A stretch of DNA of 33,149 bases from positions 1-33,149 of the IMG/VR virus record IMGVR_UViG_3300032331_002725; one strand, written 5' to 3'. The DNA is from a virus. The notes below the pieces were generated by a model. It searched no databases. It had not been told where the DNA came from and saw only the letters and a list, made by a program, of their open reading frames with translations. Position numbers and translations under genes: made by a program. Numbering within the stretch: position 1 is the stretch's first letter; each line of letters starts with the position of its first letter. Positions 1-8,650 of the stretch are shown here, in pieces.

Positions 1-357
1 ACCTAAATGTTCTTCACCACGTACTACTACAGCAGCAAAAAAACGAGATTTTGGCTCAATTTTTTTAGCTAATTGCCAATCTTCCTTATCTGATGATTTG
101 CGAAGTTGTTTTGCAAAGTCTGCAATTGGATCAGCTTCTTTCCAATTAGTAAGAGACAAAATTGGTCCCTTAGCAAATCCATAGTGAAATTGTACTTCAC
201 GGATAGGCCATGTTTTGTCATACTTGTTTGGAAGGATACGTACTTGGTATTTACCGGGTTTTGGTTTGAAGAAAATCTTTGTATAATCGATTTTTTCACG
301 TTGTTGCCCTTTATTTTGAGCAGCGGCTAACTTCTGCTTTGCAAGATTCAAATCCAT
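1..357 (-). CDS. 32: gp32-like single-stranded DNA-binding protein (N-terminal part, runs off window)
   Basis: An ATG at 357-355 opens a frame that stays open to base 1 (119 codons), so the gene is cut by the window edge. The product begins MDLNLAKQKLAAAQNKGQQR. It continues with a basic segment FFKPKPGKYQVRILPNKYDK, then HYGFAKGPILSLTNW, and ends in the window with SRFFAAVVVRGEEHLG. This resembles the start of T4 gp32-type SSBs: a short basic LAST-like N-terminus, an 'I/V-R-x-LP' strand entering the OB fold, and a hydrophobic 'N-I-L-V-V-K-D'-like strand. In that family the protein coats ssDNA during replication, recombination and repair. The polymerase gene lies just upstream in the same direction. 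A 13-base motif shared with the polymerase gene sits 15 bases upstream of the start. The zinc-binding region of gp32 is not within the window. The assignment rests on partial sequence. Confidence 0.7.
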   Translation of the reverse strand, partial: MDLNLAKQKLAAAQNKGQQREKIDYTKIFFKPKPGKYQVRILPNKYDKTWPIREVQFHYGFAKGPILSLTNWKEADPIADFAKQLRKSSDKEDWQLAKKIEPKSRFFAAVVVRGEEHLG

Positions 358-372
358 AACTGTTTTATTTTA

Positions 373-385
373 GAATTAAATATAA
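373..385 (-). promoter_or_regulatory. Putative replication-gene promoter motif upstream of gp32-like gene
   Basis: The coding strand reads TTATATTTAATTC, 15 bases upstream of the gp32-like ATG. The identical 13-mer occurs 14 bases upstream of the polymerase start (2151-2163). It differs from the ATATTTAT(A) motif in front of structural genes by carrying AATTC after ATATTT. I interpret it as a middle or replication promoter; this is inference from identity and spacing only. Confidence 0.45.
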
Positions 386-408
386 GAACCTTAATTTAGA
401 CCGCCAAA

Positions 409-825
409 TTATTTTGACAAATCTACAATCTTGTGAATTGCAGTGTTTAATTTGCGCAATTCAGGACCTGTATTGAGTAATATACAGTTTTTGTAATCAG
501 CCCAATTTACAATAAATCTAGTATCTAATATACCTTCATTTAATGTTCTAATTAATGCATTTAAAGCATTAATTGTATATAATGTATTTGATTCTTTCTT
601 ACGATGTAATAATATTGTGTTTGGTAACGGAGAATCAGATGTATTACCCATATCGATATTATACGTGCACATTAATTCTTTGCTTTGAGGTGACTCAAGT
701 ACAAATATTTTATTGTACATAATTGTATATCGACGGTTAATATCGGAGAGAACCGTATCCAGCTCATCTGGAGTAGTAAAAGTACAGAATAATTTGTTCA
801 AATCGAAAAATATATTGTCCGTCAT
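409..825 (-). CDS. Hypothetical protein, 138 aa
   Basis: An open frame of 138 codons starts 6 bases after the polymerase stop codon, so it is probably co-transcribed and translationally coupled to it. The product (starts MTDNIFFDLNKLFCTFTTPD, ends IHKIVDLSK) shows no signal peptide, membrane segment or metal-binding cysteine cluster that I can see. It looks like a small soluble alpha/beta protein. It lies between a DNA polymerase and a gp32-like SSB, so a role in replication or recombination is plausible, but I do not recognise a family. The ATG falls inside the sequence AAATATTTATG, which resembles the late motif but overlaps the start codon and is probably coincidental. Confidence 0.8.
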   Translation of the reverse strand: MTDNIFFDLNKLFCTFTTPDELDTVLSDINRRYTIMYNKIFVLESPQSKELMCTYNIDMGNTSDSPLPNTILLHRKKESNTLYTINALNALIRTLNEGILDTRFIVNWADYKNCILLNTGPELRKLNTAIHKIVDLSK

Positions 826-831
826 AAATAT

Positions 832-2136
832 TTAGATTTTGGTTAAACCATGATATGAGGTGCCTTGTTTGATACTTACCGGGTATTGCAGCATTTCTTT
901 GATGGTAGTAAAAATTTCACCATCTTCTTTAGCATAATCAAACAAAAACGCATCATAAGTATACAATACTAATTTAGTTTTTTTATCAGTTAAATAATTA
1001 AAAACACTTTCCAATAATTTAACGTTAGTTGACGTTTCTGTACTTTGAACCACATAGTTAAATAACTTTTGTGGATTGATATTATCCAGTTGGTCACGTA
1101 TAAATATTTTATTTTCTGTGACTAGTGTGCCTCCGTATTGCAATGTATCCCATAAACTATCAACATAAGGTATTATATCTTTAAAAAATGGTTTATTTTC
1201 ATATTGACTCCAAACACCACCATATAATTGTTTAAATGTTAATTCTTTAGCTTCTTGACGTGTTACACCTAATTCTTCACCTAATACATCATATGTGTTT
1301 TCAGTATCTGGGAATTTATGATTTACAAGATTACCTATTAAGCGTGGGTGGTAACCTTGAAAATCCAATTCTATAAACATATCATTTTCAGGCTTATAAC
1401 ACATACGTTCACCATCATCCTTATTTAATGCAGCAAAATTAATACTATTATATGTGTTAGATGGGCGTGAAGTGGTTGTGTATAAATTATATTGAGAATA
1501 TATTCTGCTCTTAGATAAATTAAATTCGGGATATTGTAATTTACCTCTATAATAGTCTATAAAGCAGTCTTTATTTAGTTTTATGCCGCTTTTTTCAATT
1601 TGATAAAATACCTCTGTTGTTTTAAAATTCTGGAATTGAAATGTTGGGTGGGTAAAGGTATATTTTTTAACTATATGTTCTATTTTAGTAAATATAGCTT
1701 CACTTTCTTCATAATGTTTGCTAATTGGAATTAAACAATTAACATTAGGTAAATTTGTGTATTTACTATAATAGTAGGTATTACAGCTATTGTTTAATGC
1801 TTCTGTTAAATCAGGAAATTCAATAAAATTAATATCAAACATTTTATACGCTAATGGATAAACCCAATGCATTGATTCTTTCTTATCTAATACATACAAT
1901 TGATTTGTATTATTAATTAACCAATCAATTACTTCTGTTTGATTTAAACTAAATGATTCATTATGATCTAAACACAATATATATCCTTTTTTACTATCAA
2001 TTGGTCTAATATAAATTAGACTTAATGATGTAAGTGCAGGATGGAAATTGTCGTTTTTAGAAATAAATCTAATAAAACAATCATTAAATGGACCTAATTG
2101 GGATAGTTGATCTTTGCGTTCTATAATATAAAACAT
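832..2136 (-). CDS. Family A (Pol I-like) DNA polymerase, divergent and short
   Basis: This 434-residue protein carries the polymerase motifs of family A in order. A TSRPSNTYNSINF segment near R224 resembles the T-G-R-x-S...NLQNIP motif. Motif A is ELDFQGYHPR, with catalytic Asp at 258. The O-helix motif B is R293-x3-K297-x3-F301-x3-Y305-G306, exactly the Pol I R754/K758/F762/Y766 spacing. A YVVQSTETST segment near 361-370 matches the 'QGTAAD' region. Motif C is LYTYDAFLFD, with Asp 395. Two positions deviate: the motif A Glu (steric gate) appears replaced by His 263, and motif C reads YDA instead of HDE. The N-terminal 190 or so residues are where an exonuclease-like domain would sit, but I see no intact DxE exonuclease motif. 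T4 itself uses a family B polymerase. Rhodothermus phage RM378 is known for a family A polymerase split from its exonuclease, which fits this short form. Confidence 0.85.
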   Translation of the reverse strand: MFYIIERKDQLSQLGPFNDCFIRFISKNDNFHPALTSLSLIYIRPIDSKKGYILCLDHNESFSLNQTEVIDWLINNTNQLYVLDKKESMHWVYPLAYKMFDINFIEFPDLTEALNNSCNTYYYSKYTNLPNVNCLIPISKHYEESEAIFTKIEHIVKKYTFTHPTFQFQNFKTTEVFYQIEKSGIKLNKDCFIDYYRGKLQYPEFNLSKSRIYSQYNLYTTTSRPSNTYNSINFAALNKDDGERMCYKPENDMFIELDFQGYHPRLIGNLVNHKFPDTENTYDVLGEELGVTRQEAKELTFKQLYGGVWSQYENKPFFKDIIPYVDSLWDTLQYGGTLVTENKIFIRDQLDNINPQKLFNYVVQSTETSTNVKLLESVFNYLTDKKTKLVLYTYDAFLFDYAKEDGEIFTTIKEMLQYPVSIKQGTSYHGLTKI

Positions 2137-2150
2137 ATTTCATAACCTTT

Positions 2151-2163
2151 GAATTAAATATAA
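2151..2163 (-). promoter_or_regulatory. Putative replication-gene promoter motif upstream of DNA polymerase
   Basis: The coding strand reads TTATATTTAATTC, 14 bases upstream of the polymerase ATG at 2136. It is identical to the 13-mer upstream of the gp32-like gene, with nearly the same spacing. It lies in the short gap after the 179-residue tail-region gene and would separate replication transcription from tail-operon read-through. Promoter function is inferred. Confidence 0.45.
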
Positions 2164-2186
2164 TAAAAAATTTCTGACTTAAAAAA

Positions 2187-2726
2187 TTAAACTGTAGTAG
2201 GTTCTTTACCAGATGTGTTTGGTTCATCTGTAGAAAGAAAAGCTTTTATACCAGGCATTGTTTTATCTAAAGAATCAAGTTCTTTATCAGACATATGATA
2301 AGTAAAATTAACTTTTAATGTTTGATATAAAGAGCTAGATTGTATTTCATCAAAATTTTCTTCACTTATTTCTTTAATAGAAACAAAAATATTATTTAAC
2401 TTTTTAGCAAAATACCTTACTATGAATGGTTTTGATAAATCCTCTGGTGTTGGGGCAAAGGGTATTGATTTAATTTTTGGGTTTTCTGGATTAATTTGAG
2501 TTATGGTAGCGTATGTTTTGGTTTTAGGGTTGCTTAATAAGGGGTTAAACTTATCAGAGGTTATTTTTACTATTTCAGGAGCTTTATAATTAAAATCTTT
2601 TCCAGCAAATGTTTTATTATTTAATTCATAATAATATCCTTGATAGGGAGTTTGTGAAGGTAATACTACATATTCTTTTCCCATAGTGTATTTACCTGTT
2701 ACTATTTGACTTTTTGGTATCTTCAT
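2187..2726 (-). CDS. Hypothetical protein, 179 aa, last gene of tail-tip operon
   Basis: The gene starts 16 bases after the stop of the 957-residue hub/hydrolase gene, so it is probably the last gene of the baseplate transcription unit. The product begins MKIPKSQIVTGKYTMGKEYV and is rich in Lys, Pro and polar beta-type residues. It contains repeated Tyr-Tyr (QGYYYELNNKTFAGKDF) and ends in a Thr/Pro-rich tail. I see no signal peptide or membrane segment. Its position suggests a small structural or assembly protein of the tail tip, but I do not recognise a family. Confidence 0.8.
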   Translation of the reverse strand: MKIPKSQIVTGKYTMGKEYVVLPSQTPYQGYYYELNNKTFAGKDFNYKAPEIVKITSDKFNPLLSNPKTKTYATITQINPENPKIKSIPFAPTPEDLSKPFIVRYFAKKLNNIFVSIKEISEENFDEIQSSSLYQTLKVNFTYHMSDKELDSLDKTMPGIKAFLSTDEPNTSGKEPTTV

Positions 2727-2742
2727 TTCCCTATTTTATTAT

Positions 2743-5616
2743 TTAAACCGGTGATCTAAATACATACACATCCCAAGGACCTGCAGCACTATACACTAAA
2801 GAAGTACCATAATTTGCAGGAACACTTGATGTCCATTTAACCCCATTTCCTTTATATTGTACTCCAGCTGTAAATATTTGAGTATGACCATATCTTTTAG
2901 AACTATCACTTCCTTCTGTTCCTTTATTACAATAATTAATTATATCTCCATATCCCCAATTTTCACTGTCTACTAATTCTTTTAATTTTGCTCTAGATAT
3001 AATACCTAAAGGTGTCATACTATAACCTAATTTTTGTAACCTGTTACGATAAGCAGCATCGTTTGCATTTCCACCAGCAGCTTCAGCTATTCCTCTAGTT
3101 GGCTGACCTTTAGCAGCTGATATATAATCTCTAGCAATGTTGTAAGTATACTGAGCACACATACCTGATACTCCATTTCCTTTATGGAATACAGCATCTG
3201 TGGCTTGTACCATGGCGTCTCTACTTCCTGTTTTAGCCTTAGCTAATGCTATATTTGTATTAGTAATAGTTGCCTCGTCAACTTTATCTGATCCTATTGC
3301 TCCTGCTGCTGCTTTAACAACGGCCTTAACAGTATCAGCGTCTGCAATCTCTAAACCTCTAGGTTCATCCATAATAATAAACTGAGATTCTATAGTAGTT
3401 GTCCAGTCATTGTTTTGAACAGCATGAGATAATCCAGTAACAGTATAGGCTATTCTTTTAGGACCCGGATTGCCTTCGCCCGTTCCTTTATATCCTCTAG
3501 GAAGAAATTCATCAGGAATTTTAAATAAATTTCCTATAACCATTCCTCCTATTCCATCCATATCAATAGATAATTTAGTAGGAATAGGTTCTCTGTTTTT
3601 ATTATCAGATTTTACAATTGATCTAAAATAATTAATTATATCTTTTAAAGAATTTGAATATTTAGAAGCTTCAGCAGCATTAAAATCACCTTTTCTTTCA
3701 TAAATAGAAGGATCTATTTTAACGATAAATTCAACTAATGTTCCTAAATTATCTACTAAATTTTGAATTTTTTGTTTATTTTCTTCTGCTTTAGCATCAG
3801 CTTTAGCTTTCATTGCTTCTTCACTTTCTCCCACATACTTGCTAGGTGTAATTCTATCTATTAAATTTTGATTAAAATCAATAAGAGTATTTACATCTTC
3901 TCCTAAAACACCACCTTTAGCTTGAGCTCCAATAGCTATTATTGTAGATTGATCTTGAAATATTTGAGATTCAAGTTTATAAGATCTAACTATAGATTTG
4001 GTATTTTGTATTTGTATTGGAACTTCAAGTACTTTATTCCAATCATCATTTCTATTACCTGTATAATGAATATCTATTATTCTAGCTTTACTATCTATAG
4101 GATCTGAAAATATTTCAAAAGTTGATACATTACCTAATGCTGTTGAAATACTTGACATCATGTTTTTTAAAAAATCAAATAAAACAATGTCATTTTTTTC
4201 TTTTTTATCTTGGGATGCTAAATTAGAATCAGTTATTAATGAATAAATAAAATCTAAATTTACATATATATTCCCTATAAGTCCTAATTGTTGAGTGGTA
4301 TAGTTGCCATCTTTCCAATAATCTTGAGATAGGGTTAACATTATATTTTTAGTAGTACTAAAATCAGTATCACTAAGAACATCTTGTAATCCTAAATTTG
4401 CAGGACTAGACCACTTCATATTTTTTATAAGACAAACTGAAGGGTTAGTAGATATTTGGAATGGGTCTCCTATACAGGGTAAAAGAATAGGCTTTCCAGG
4501 GGGTTTAGGGCTCCCATTATGTTCTCCATAGTAGGCTGAGAGTTTTAATATATTTAGTGTAATTTGAGTATTTAAAACGTCTATAAAATCTTTTAAAGGC
4601 ATGTATATTTGAGCTCCATTAGTAGTAATAGTATCTTTTGCGTCTTTTCCAGCTACATCAACATTAAATCTAAAAAATGTATATCCCTTAAATACAATTT
4701 CAGGATAAATAGAAGTACTATCACCAATATGACCCTTTTTATCCGTTTCGGTTTTTGCTATTTCATATAATTCAGCAATTATACCTGCTAATTTATTTTG
4801 ATTATATGCTTTAAAAATAGGTGTATCTTTTGCAAATTTTTCAGGAGGAAGAACACCATATACACCTTTTGTTGATGAAGTACTAACATCAAAATTACCA
4901 AAATTTATTTTTAAAGATTCAAGAACTTCACCTATTGAAATTACATTAGTAGTACAATCATACCCACCATCAGGTCTGGCGCTCCAGCTATAGTTTTTTA
5001 TAATACCATAATGTCCTTCATAATTACCATCCGTAGATGATTTTGTAAATATATTTTTCCAAATTTCTTCTTGGGTTTTACCTCCATTTAATACATCATC
5101 AATAAAACTAACATTAGTTTCTAAACCTTTACTATTATTTAAATATGGTGCCCACCCCCATTCTACTAATACACTGTACCCTGGGCGCATATATAGTAGT
5201 TCTAATTCTTCTAATTGCTTAATATCCCAACATTGAAAATTAACTGTTACTTCTCTTAAAGAACCATAAGCACCTAAAGATTTTACATTTATCCCTGTAA
5301 TACCAGGCATTGGTCTTATACCAAGCATATTAGTTGCTCCTCCTGTTGTTTTAGTGCTATATGCAAATTCACCTCCTACTCCTACTCCGGATCTTAATTT
5401 ATTATTATATAAAGTTCCTCCTAATAGTATATAATCTTTAGCTAGTTTACTTTTATCCTTACCTTCTCCTACATCAACAGCAGAAGTCATTCTAATCCAA
5501 GAGTTACGAGCATTAAAATATTGTATAGCAGCAGGAGTACGTTCGTTTATTGCTTCTTGTCTAGCTTTTATTTGGTTCCTAACACCCTCTTTAAACGTAT
5601 CTTTAAATATAGACAT
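2743..5616 (-). CDS. Baseplate hub/tail-tip protein with C-terminal CHAP-like peptidoglycan hydrolase domain
   Basis: This is a 957-residue structural protein. Residues 1 to about 800 have the character of a large baseplate or hub protein: beta-rich, with YMRPGYSVLVEWGWAPYLNN near the first quarter and no membrane segments. A lysine/alanine-rich helical stretch near residues 590-620 may act as a linker. The last 145 residues form a CHAP/NlpC-like amidase domain: GNGVSGMCAQYTYNIARDY places the nucleophile candidate at Cys 820, WGYGDIINY follows, and YGHTQIFT places the general base candidate at His 911. Such tail-tip hydrolases cut the peptidoglycan locally during injection. T4 does this with the gp5 lysozyme, a different fold. 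The neighbours are a LysM-like gp53/X-type protein upstream (6-base gap) and an unknown downstream. The hydrolase part is well supported. The hub assignment (gp27/gp5-like) rests on size and position. Confidence 0.7.
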   Translation of the reverse strand: MSIFKDTFKEGVRNQIKARQEAINERTPAAIQYFNARNSWIRMTSAVDVGEGKDKSKLAKDYILLGGTLYNNKLRSGVGVGGEFAYSTKTTGGATNMLGIRPMPGITGINVKSLGAYGSLREVTVNFQCWDIKQLEELELLYMRPGYSVLVEWGWAPYLNNSKGLETNVSFIDDVLNGGKTQEEIWKNIFTKSSTDGNYEGHYGIIKNYSWSARPDGGYDCTTNVISIGEVLESLKINFGNFDVSTSSTKGVYGVLPPEKFAKDTPIFKAYNQNKLAGIIAELYEIAKTETDKKGHIGDSTSIYPEIVFKGYTFFRFNVDVAGKDAKDTITTNGAQIYMPLKDFIDVLNTQITLNILKLSAYYGEHNGSPKPPGKPILLPCIGDPFQISTNPSVCLIKNMKWSSPANLGLQDVLSDTDFSTTKNIMLTLSQDYWKDGNYTTQQLGLIGNIYVNLDFIYSLITDSNLASQDKKEKNDIVLFDFLKNMMSSISTALGNVSTFEIFSDPIDSKARIIDIHYTGNRNDDWNKVLEVPIQIQNTKSIVRSYKLESQIFQDQSTIIAIGAQAKGGVLGEDVNTLIDFNQNLIDRITPSKYVGESEEAMKAKADAKAEENKQKIQNLVDNLGTLVEFIVKIDPSIYERKGDFNAAEASKYSNSLKDIINYFRSIVKSDNKNREPIPTKLSIDMDGIGGMVIGNLFKIPDEFLPRGYKGTGEGNPGPKRIAYTVTGLSHAVQNNDWTTTIESQFIIMDEPRGLEIADADTVKAVVKAAAGAIGSDKVDEATITNTNIALAKAKTGSRDAMVQATDAVFHKGNGVSGMCAQYTYNIARDYISAAKGQPTRGIAEAAGGNANDAAYRNRLQKLGYSMTPLGIISRAKLKELVDSENWGYGDIINYCNKGTEGSDSSKRYGHTQIFTAGVQYKGNGVKWTSSVPANYGTSLVYSAAGPWDVYVFRSPV

Positions 5617-5621
5617 AACAT

Positions 5622-5927
5622 TTATCTTGTTTTATTAAATTGATCAACTAATTGTAAAACTGAATTTATATCTGTTGGTATTCTTAATTGTGTTCCTGGT
5701 GCGGGGAATAAAGCTCCATTAGTCATATTATTATTAGCGGCAGATATTACCCACCATAAGGTAGAATCACCATAATAAGAATAAGCTATAGAATCAAGTC
5801 TATCTCCAATAGTTGTAATAACATAATAATCATTCTCTGACAAAGGAATATTTGGGTAGAATTTCCCCCTATAATAAGGTCTATTATCTTGAGTTTTTAA
5901 TATAGTTGAATTTTCATATCGATTCAT
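5622..5927 (-). CDS. LysM-like baseplate protein (gp53 / tail protein X type)
   Basis: This 101-residue protein has one LysM-like module: YYVITTIGDRLDSIAYSYYG, then STLWWVISAANN, then the characteristic end 'P-G-T-Q-L-R-I-P'. This layout (short N-terminus, LysM, proline-containing end) is typical of tail protein X and of the LysM part of T4 gp53 wedge-type proteins. In contractile tails these help attach baseplate wedges to the hub. It sits between the 791-residue baseplate protein and the hub/hydrolase, with gaps of 1 and 5 bases, consistent with a baseplate operon. It is shorter than T4 gp53 (196 residues), so strict orthology is uncertain. Confidence 0.7.
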   Translation of the reverse strand: MNRYENSTILKTQDNRPYYRGKFYPNIPLSENDYYVITTIGDRLDSIAYSYYGDSTLWWVISAANNNMTNGALFPAPGTQLRIPTDINSVLQLVDQFNKTR

Positions 5928-5928
5928 A

Positions 5929-8304
5929 TTATTGTGATTTTAATATACTTCCTGTTATATATTGAACATCATTTATATTTTGAGCAATATGAGATGTAAG
6001 ATGATCTTTTTTAGATATTTTATTATCTTTATATGTTTGAGAACCAATAGGAGTAAATGTCATACTTACTTCTACAACATGGGGTAATATTAGTGGTTCA
6101 GTACCATCATTAGTTGCTAATCCTATTTCCCAAGGTGAATCTTGAGGAACTGTATAAGACACATTATTTAAAATACCAGTTTGGCCATCTATCCAGTTTC
6201 CAACAGTCATTCTTACTATTGGGCCTCTCATTAAATTATCTTTATAATCAGGCATTACATTACCCATTAAATAATTTAATTTTTGATACATTGGTTTCAT
6301 TTCCTTTTCAGACAATGCTGCTACCTTAAATCCAATATTTATTTTTCTAGAAAATCCATCATATACATAGAATTTATCTCCACGACCAGCATATTTAATT
6401 TCACTCCAATTAGCATCAGTATTATCTGTAAATTGAGTTATATATGCTCTAAAAATCATCCATGTTGCTTGGTCTGGGTTGTCTCCATTTAATGCTTGAA
6501 TTCTAAATTTAACTAAATCGTTTATATTAACTGAGTATCCTGCTATTTTTACTGTATCCCCGATTGTTCCCGCGTTAGCGCTAAATAAGGGGGTTAAGTT
6601 GATTATATCTCTTCTTTCACTACCAATTCTATTTTCACGATTAATTTTATTCCAAGGAATATTAATTTTTATTTCATTTTTTCCATTATAATAAACAGGA
6701 AGACCAGTAGATGAAGGTAATATATCTGAAAAATTACCATTTCTTTTTTTAGAAAGATCCCCATATATATCAAACTTATTTACATCATATGTTTGTCCTT
6801 TAATGTCTACTCCTCCTCTATTTCCATCTGTTACATATTTAACTCTTTTTTGTAATTCAGCATATGTTTTTAAAGAAGGGTTAGAATAATAAGCAGCAGT
6901 TTTATCTATTCCTTTTCTTATATCAGCAGAACCAGTAAGAATATTATCACCATATTTAGAAATTGAATTTTCTCCTTTTCCTAAATCAGAAGTAATTTGT
7001 ATTGGTCTAAAACCTCCTAAAGTTCCATTTTGAGGTTTCCATGTTTGAGTTCCTGAATATTTTTTTAGTTTTGTTATATCATCCAATCCTACTGGATTAT
7101 CTGCTATATTATTATCTTCTTTAGTAAAAGAGGATGTTGCAAAAGCAGATGAGGATTTAAGTGAAGCTCCTTTAAAATTTAAAGTTGCTGTTTGTGTTAT
7201 TCTTTTATTAGCACTTGCTACTTTATCTTTTGCTGTTTGATCTTTAGAATGAACATCATTAAGATTAGCAACATGATCATTTAAAGTAGTTCTTAAATTT
7301 GTATTATCACTAAGATTCCCATCAAATTGTCCCGGTCTTAGATTAGTAGGAATTACACTAAAAATAGATTTAGTATAATTTGCTGAAATTGGGTATAAGT
7401 TAGCATTGCTGCTAATTTCTATAGGTTTAAGGGTAAGATAAGATTTACCTGCTATGTTTTTGCTTTGTTGTTTTGCAAAGTTTATTTTAGAGCCATCTTC
7501 AGTAAATGAATATCTTTGTATAATAGTACTTCCTATACCATAAACAGAATCAGGACCAGAAATATATTTGTTTATTGTAAGTTGAGTAGGATCAGCATTT
7601 AATGGAGCAGATGGAATTCCTGTAACTGAACTTAAAGCACCTAAAATATTATTGAGTAAACCAAGAGTACGTTTATTTTGAGTTACATTAACTTGAAGAT
7701 CTCCTAGCTTAAATTTATTTTTATAACCTACTAATCTGTTATTTTTTCCATCACCATAATTGTTATATTCAGCAACTGCTAAATATTTTGTATCATCACT
7801 CTGTACTGGTAGTAGACCATGTCTATTAAGGTGCACACCAAAAGCTCCAACAGGAACTTGTGCTATTGTGTTAATACCTAAATTGTAAATACGAGTAGGA
7901 CCAACAGCATTTGTTAGCTTATTAGCAGTATTTACTATAAAATTACCTATATTTCTTAATAATCCACCTCCAGATGTAGGATTATCTGTTCTTAATTTCT
8001 TAGTTTCTAATTGTGGATTGGAAAGTTGTAATCCAACTTGTTTTGCAATAAATAAGGGACCTTTGGGCAAATCAACAAGGAATTTTCCTATACGAAGAGT
8101 ATCAACAACAGCAGAATTAAGAGCACCTACAGCACCTCCCCTAATAAATCCATCATCGAATTTAATCATTCGAAGTTTGTTAAAGCCGCTATCAACAGTG
8201 TTAATATCAACTTTTTGGTAGGGTTGGCCGCTATTACCTCCGCCTGGTCGATCATTTCCGTACTTAAGAGATTTTAAGTCGGTTTTTAAATCAATTAGGG
8301 ACAT
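5929..8304 (-). CDS. Large baseplate-region structural protein (possible tail-tube initiator), 791 aa
   Basis: The 791-residue product begins MSLIDLKTDLKSLKYGNDRP. It has a glycine/asparagine-rich N-terminal half with hydrophobic patches (GALNSAVVDTLRIGKFLVDL, IGNFIVNTANKLTNAVG). The C-terminal 250 residues look like a compact beta domain: FRAYITQFTDNTDANW, GFSRKINIGFKVAALSEKEM, RGPIVRMTVGNWIDGQ, then HVVEVSMTFTPIG. That last pattern recurs in phage baseplate and tube-cap proteins with a gp19-like tube fold (gp48/gp54-type), so a tail-tube initiator is my best guess. It lies between a 100-residue protein and the LysM-like protein, in the position expected for a baseplate subunit. Function is inferred from context and weak resemblance. 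Confidence 0.5.
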   Translation of the reverse strand: MSLIDLKTDLKSLKYGNDRPGGGNSGQPYQKVDINTVDSGFNKLRMIKFDDGFIRGGAVGALNSAVVDTLRIGKFLVDLPKGPLFIAKQVGLQLSNPQLETKKLRTDNPTSGGGLLRNIGNFIVNTANKLTNAVGPTRIYNLGINTIAQVPVGAFGVHLNRHGLLPVQSDDTKYLAVAEYNNYGDGKNNRLVGYKNKFKLGDLQVNVTQNKRTLGLLNNILGALSSVTGIPSAPLNADPTQLTINKYISGPDSVYGIGSTIIQRYSFTEDGSKINFAKQQSKNIAGKSYLTLKPIEISSNANLYPISANYTKSIFSVIPTNLRPGQFDGNLSDNTNLRTTLNDHVANLNDVHSKDQTAKDKVASANKRITQTATLNFKGASLKSSSAFATSSFTKEDNNIADNPVGLDDITKLKKYSGTQTWKPQNGTLGGFRPIQITSDLGKGENSISKYGDNILTGSADIRKGIDKTAAYYSNPSLKTYAELQKRVKYVTDGNRGGVDIKGQTYDVNKFDIYGDLSKKRNGNFSDILPSSTGLPVYYNGKNEIKINIPWNKINRENRIGSERRDIINLTPLFSANAGTIGDTVKIAGYSVNINDLVKFRIQALNGDNPDQATWMIFRAYITQFTDNTDANWSEIKYAGRGDKFYVYDGFSRKINIGFKVAALSEKEMKPMYQKLNYLMGNVMPDYKDNLMRGPIVRMTVGNWIDGQTGILNNVSYTVPQDSPWEIGLATNDGTEPLILPHVVEVSMTFTPIGSQTYKDNKISKKDHLTSHIAQNINDVQYITGSILKSQ

Positions 8305-8313
8305 TTATATTAT

Positions 8314-8616
8314 TTAGTAGCGTCCTTCTTTAGGTCCTAAGTCTTTGTATTTACGGCCTGGTTTGGATTTGTATATTTGAGATACAACTCCTGTTGGTGT
8401 CAGGTTTGGAGCATTTGAATCAGTTTCATCTAATCTAGATGGTTGAGGTTTATTACTCAAATTACCTTTAATTAAACGCCACTTCACATCAGGATTACCA
8501 TCAACAGAATATGTTTCATGTAATGAATTTGGTGGGATTGGATCAACTCCAAACGACTGTGGTTTTGCACCGGCTAGCCCTAGAATACTGTTTTTTAATT
8601 TGTCTAATAATGACAT
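8314..8616 (-). CDS. Small baseplate-operon protein, 100 aa
   Basis: This 100-residue soluble protein starts MSLLDKLKNSILGLAGAKPQ. Proline- and asparagine-rich segments follow, and it ends with a basic tail (SKPGRKYKDLGPKEGRY). It heads the baseplate transcription unit: the late motif lies 18 bases upstream of its ATG and the 791-residue gene follows after 9 bases. The N-terminal 'MSL.DLK' start resembles that of the next gene. The extended composition suggests a linker or small wedge component. I do not recognise a family. Confidence 0.75.
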   Translation of the reverse strand: MSLLDKLKNSILGLAGAKPQSFGVDPIPPNSLHETYSVDGNPDVKWRLIKGNLSNKPQPSRLDETDSNAPNLTPTGVVSQIYKSKPGRKYKDLGPKEGRY

Positions 8617-8634
8617 AGTTTATTGTTTTATACG

Positions 8635-8643
8635 AATAAATAT
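8635..8643 (-). promoter_or_regulatory. Late promoter motif, baseplate operon
   Basis: The coding strand reads ATATTTATT, 18 bases upstream of the ATG at 8616. It lies in the 34-base gap after the tape measure gene and fits the recurrent motif seen ahead of other late units. Confidence 0.6.
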
Positions 8644-8650
8644 TTAAATA

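Noticed and set aside
69-299. A 76-codon minus-strand open frame
   Set aside because: It overlaps the gp32-like gene in a different frame. The gp32-like frame gives family-like sequence and runs from a good ATG off the window edge.
1099-1107. A full late-motif match (ATATTTATACGTG on the coding strand) inside the polymerase gene
   Set aside because: It encodes K-I-F-I-R within the conserved frame and lies about 270 bases from the next start. An internal promoter for the 138-residue gene cannot be excluded, but it is not counted as support.
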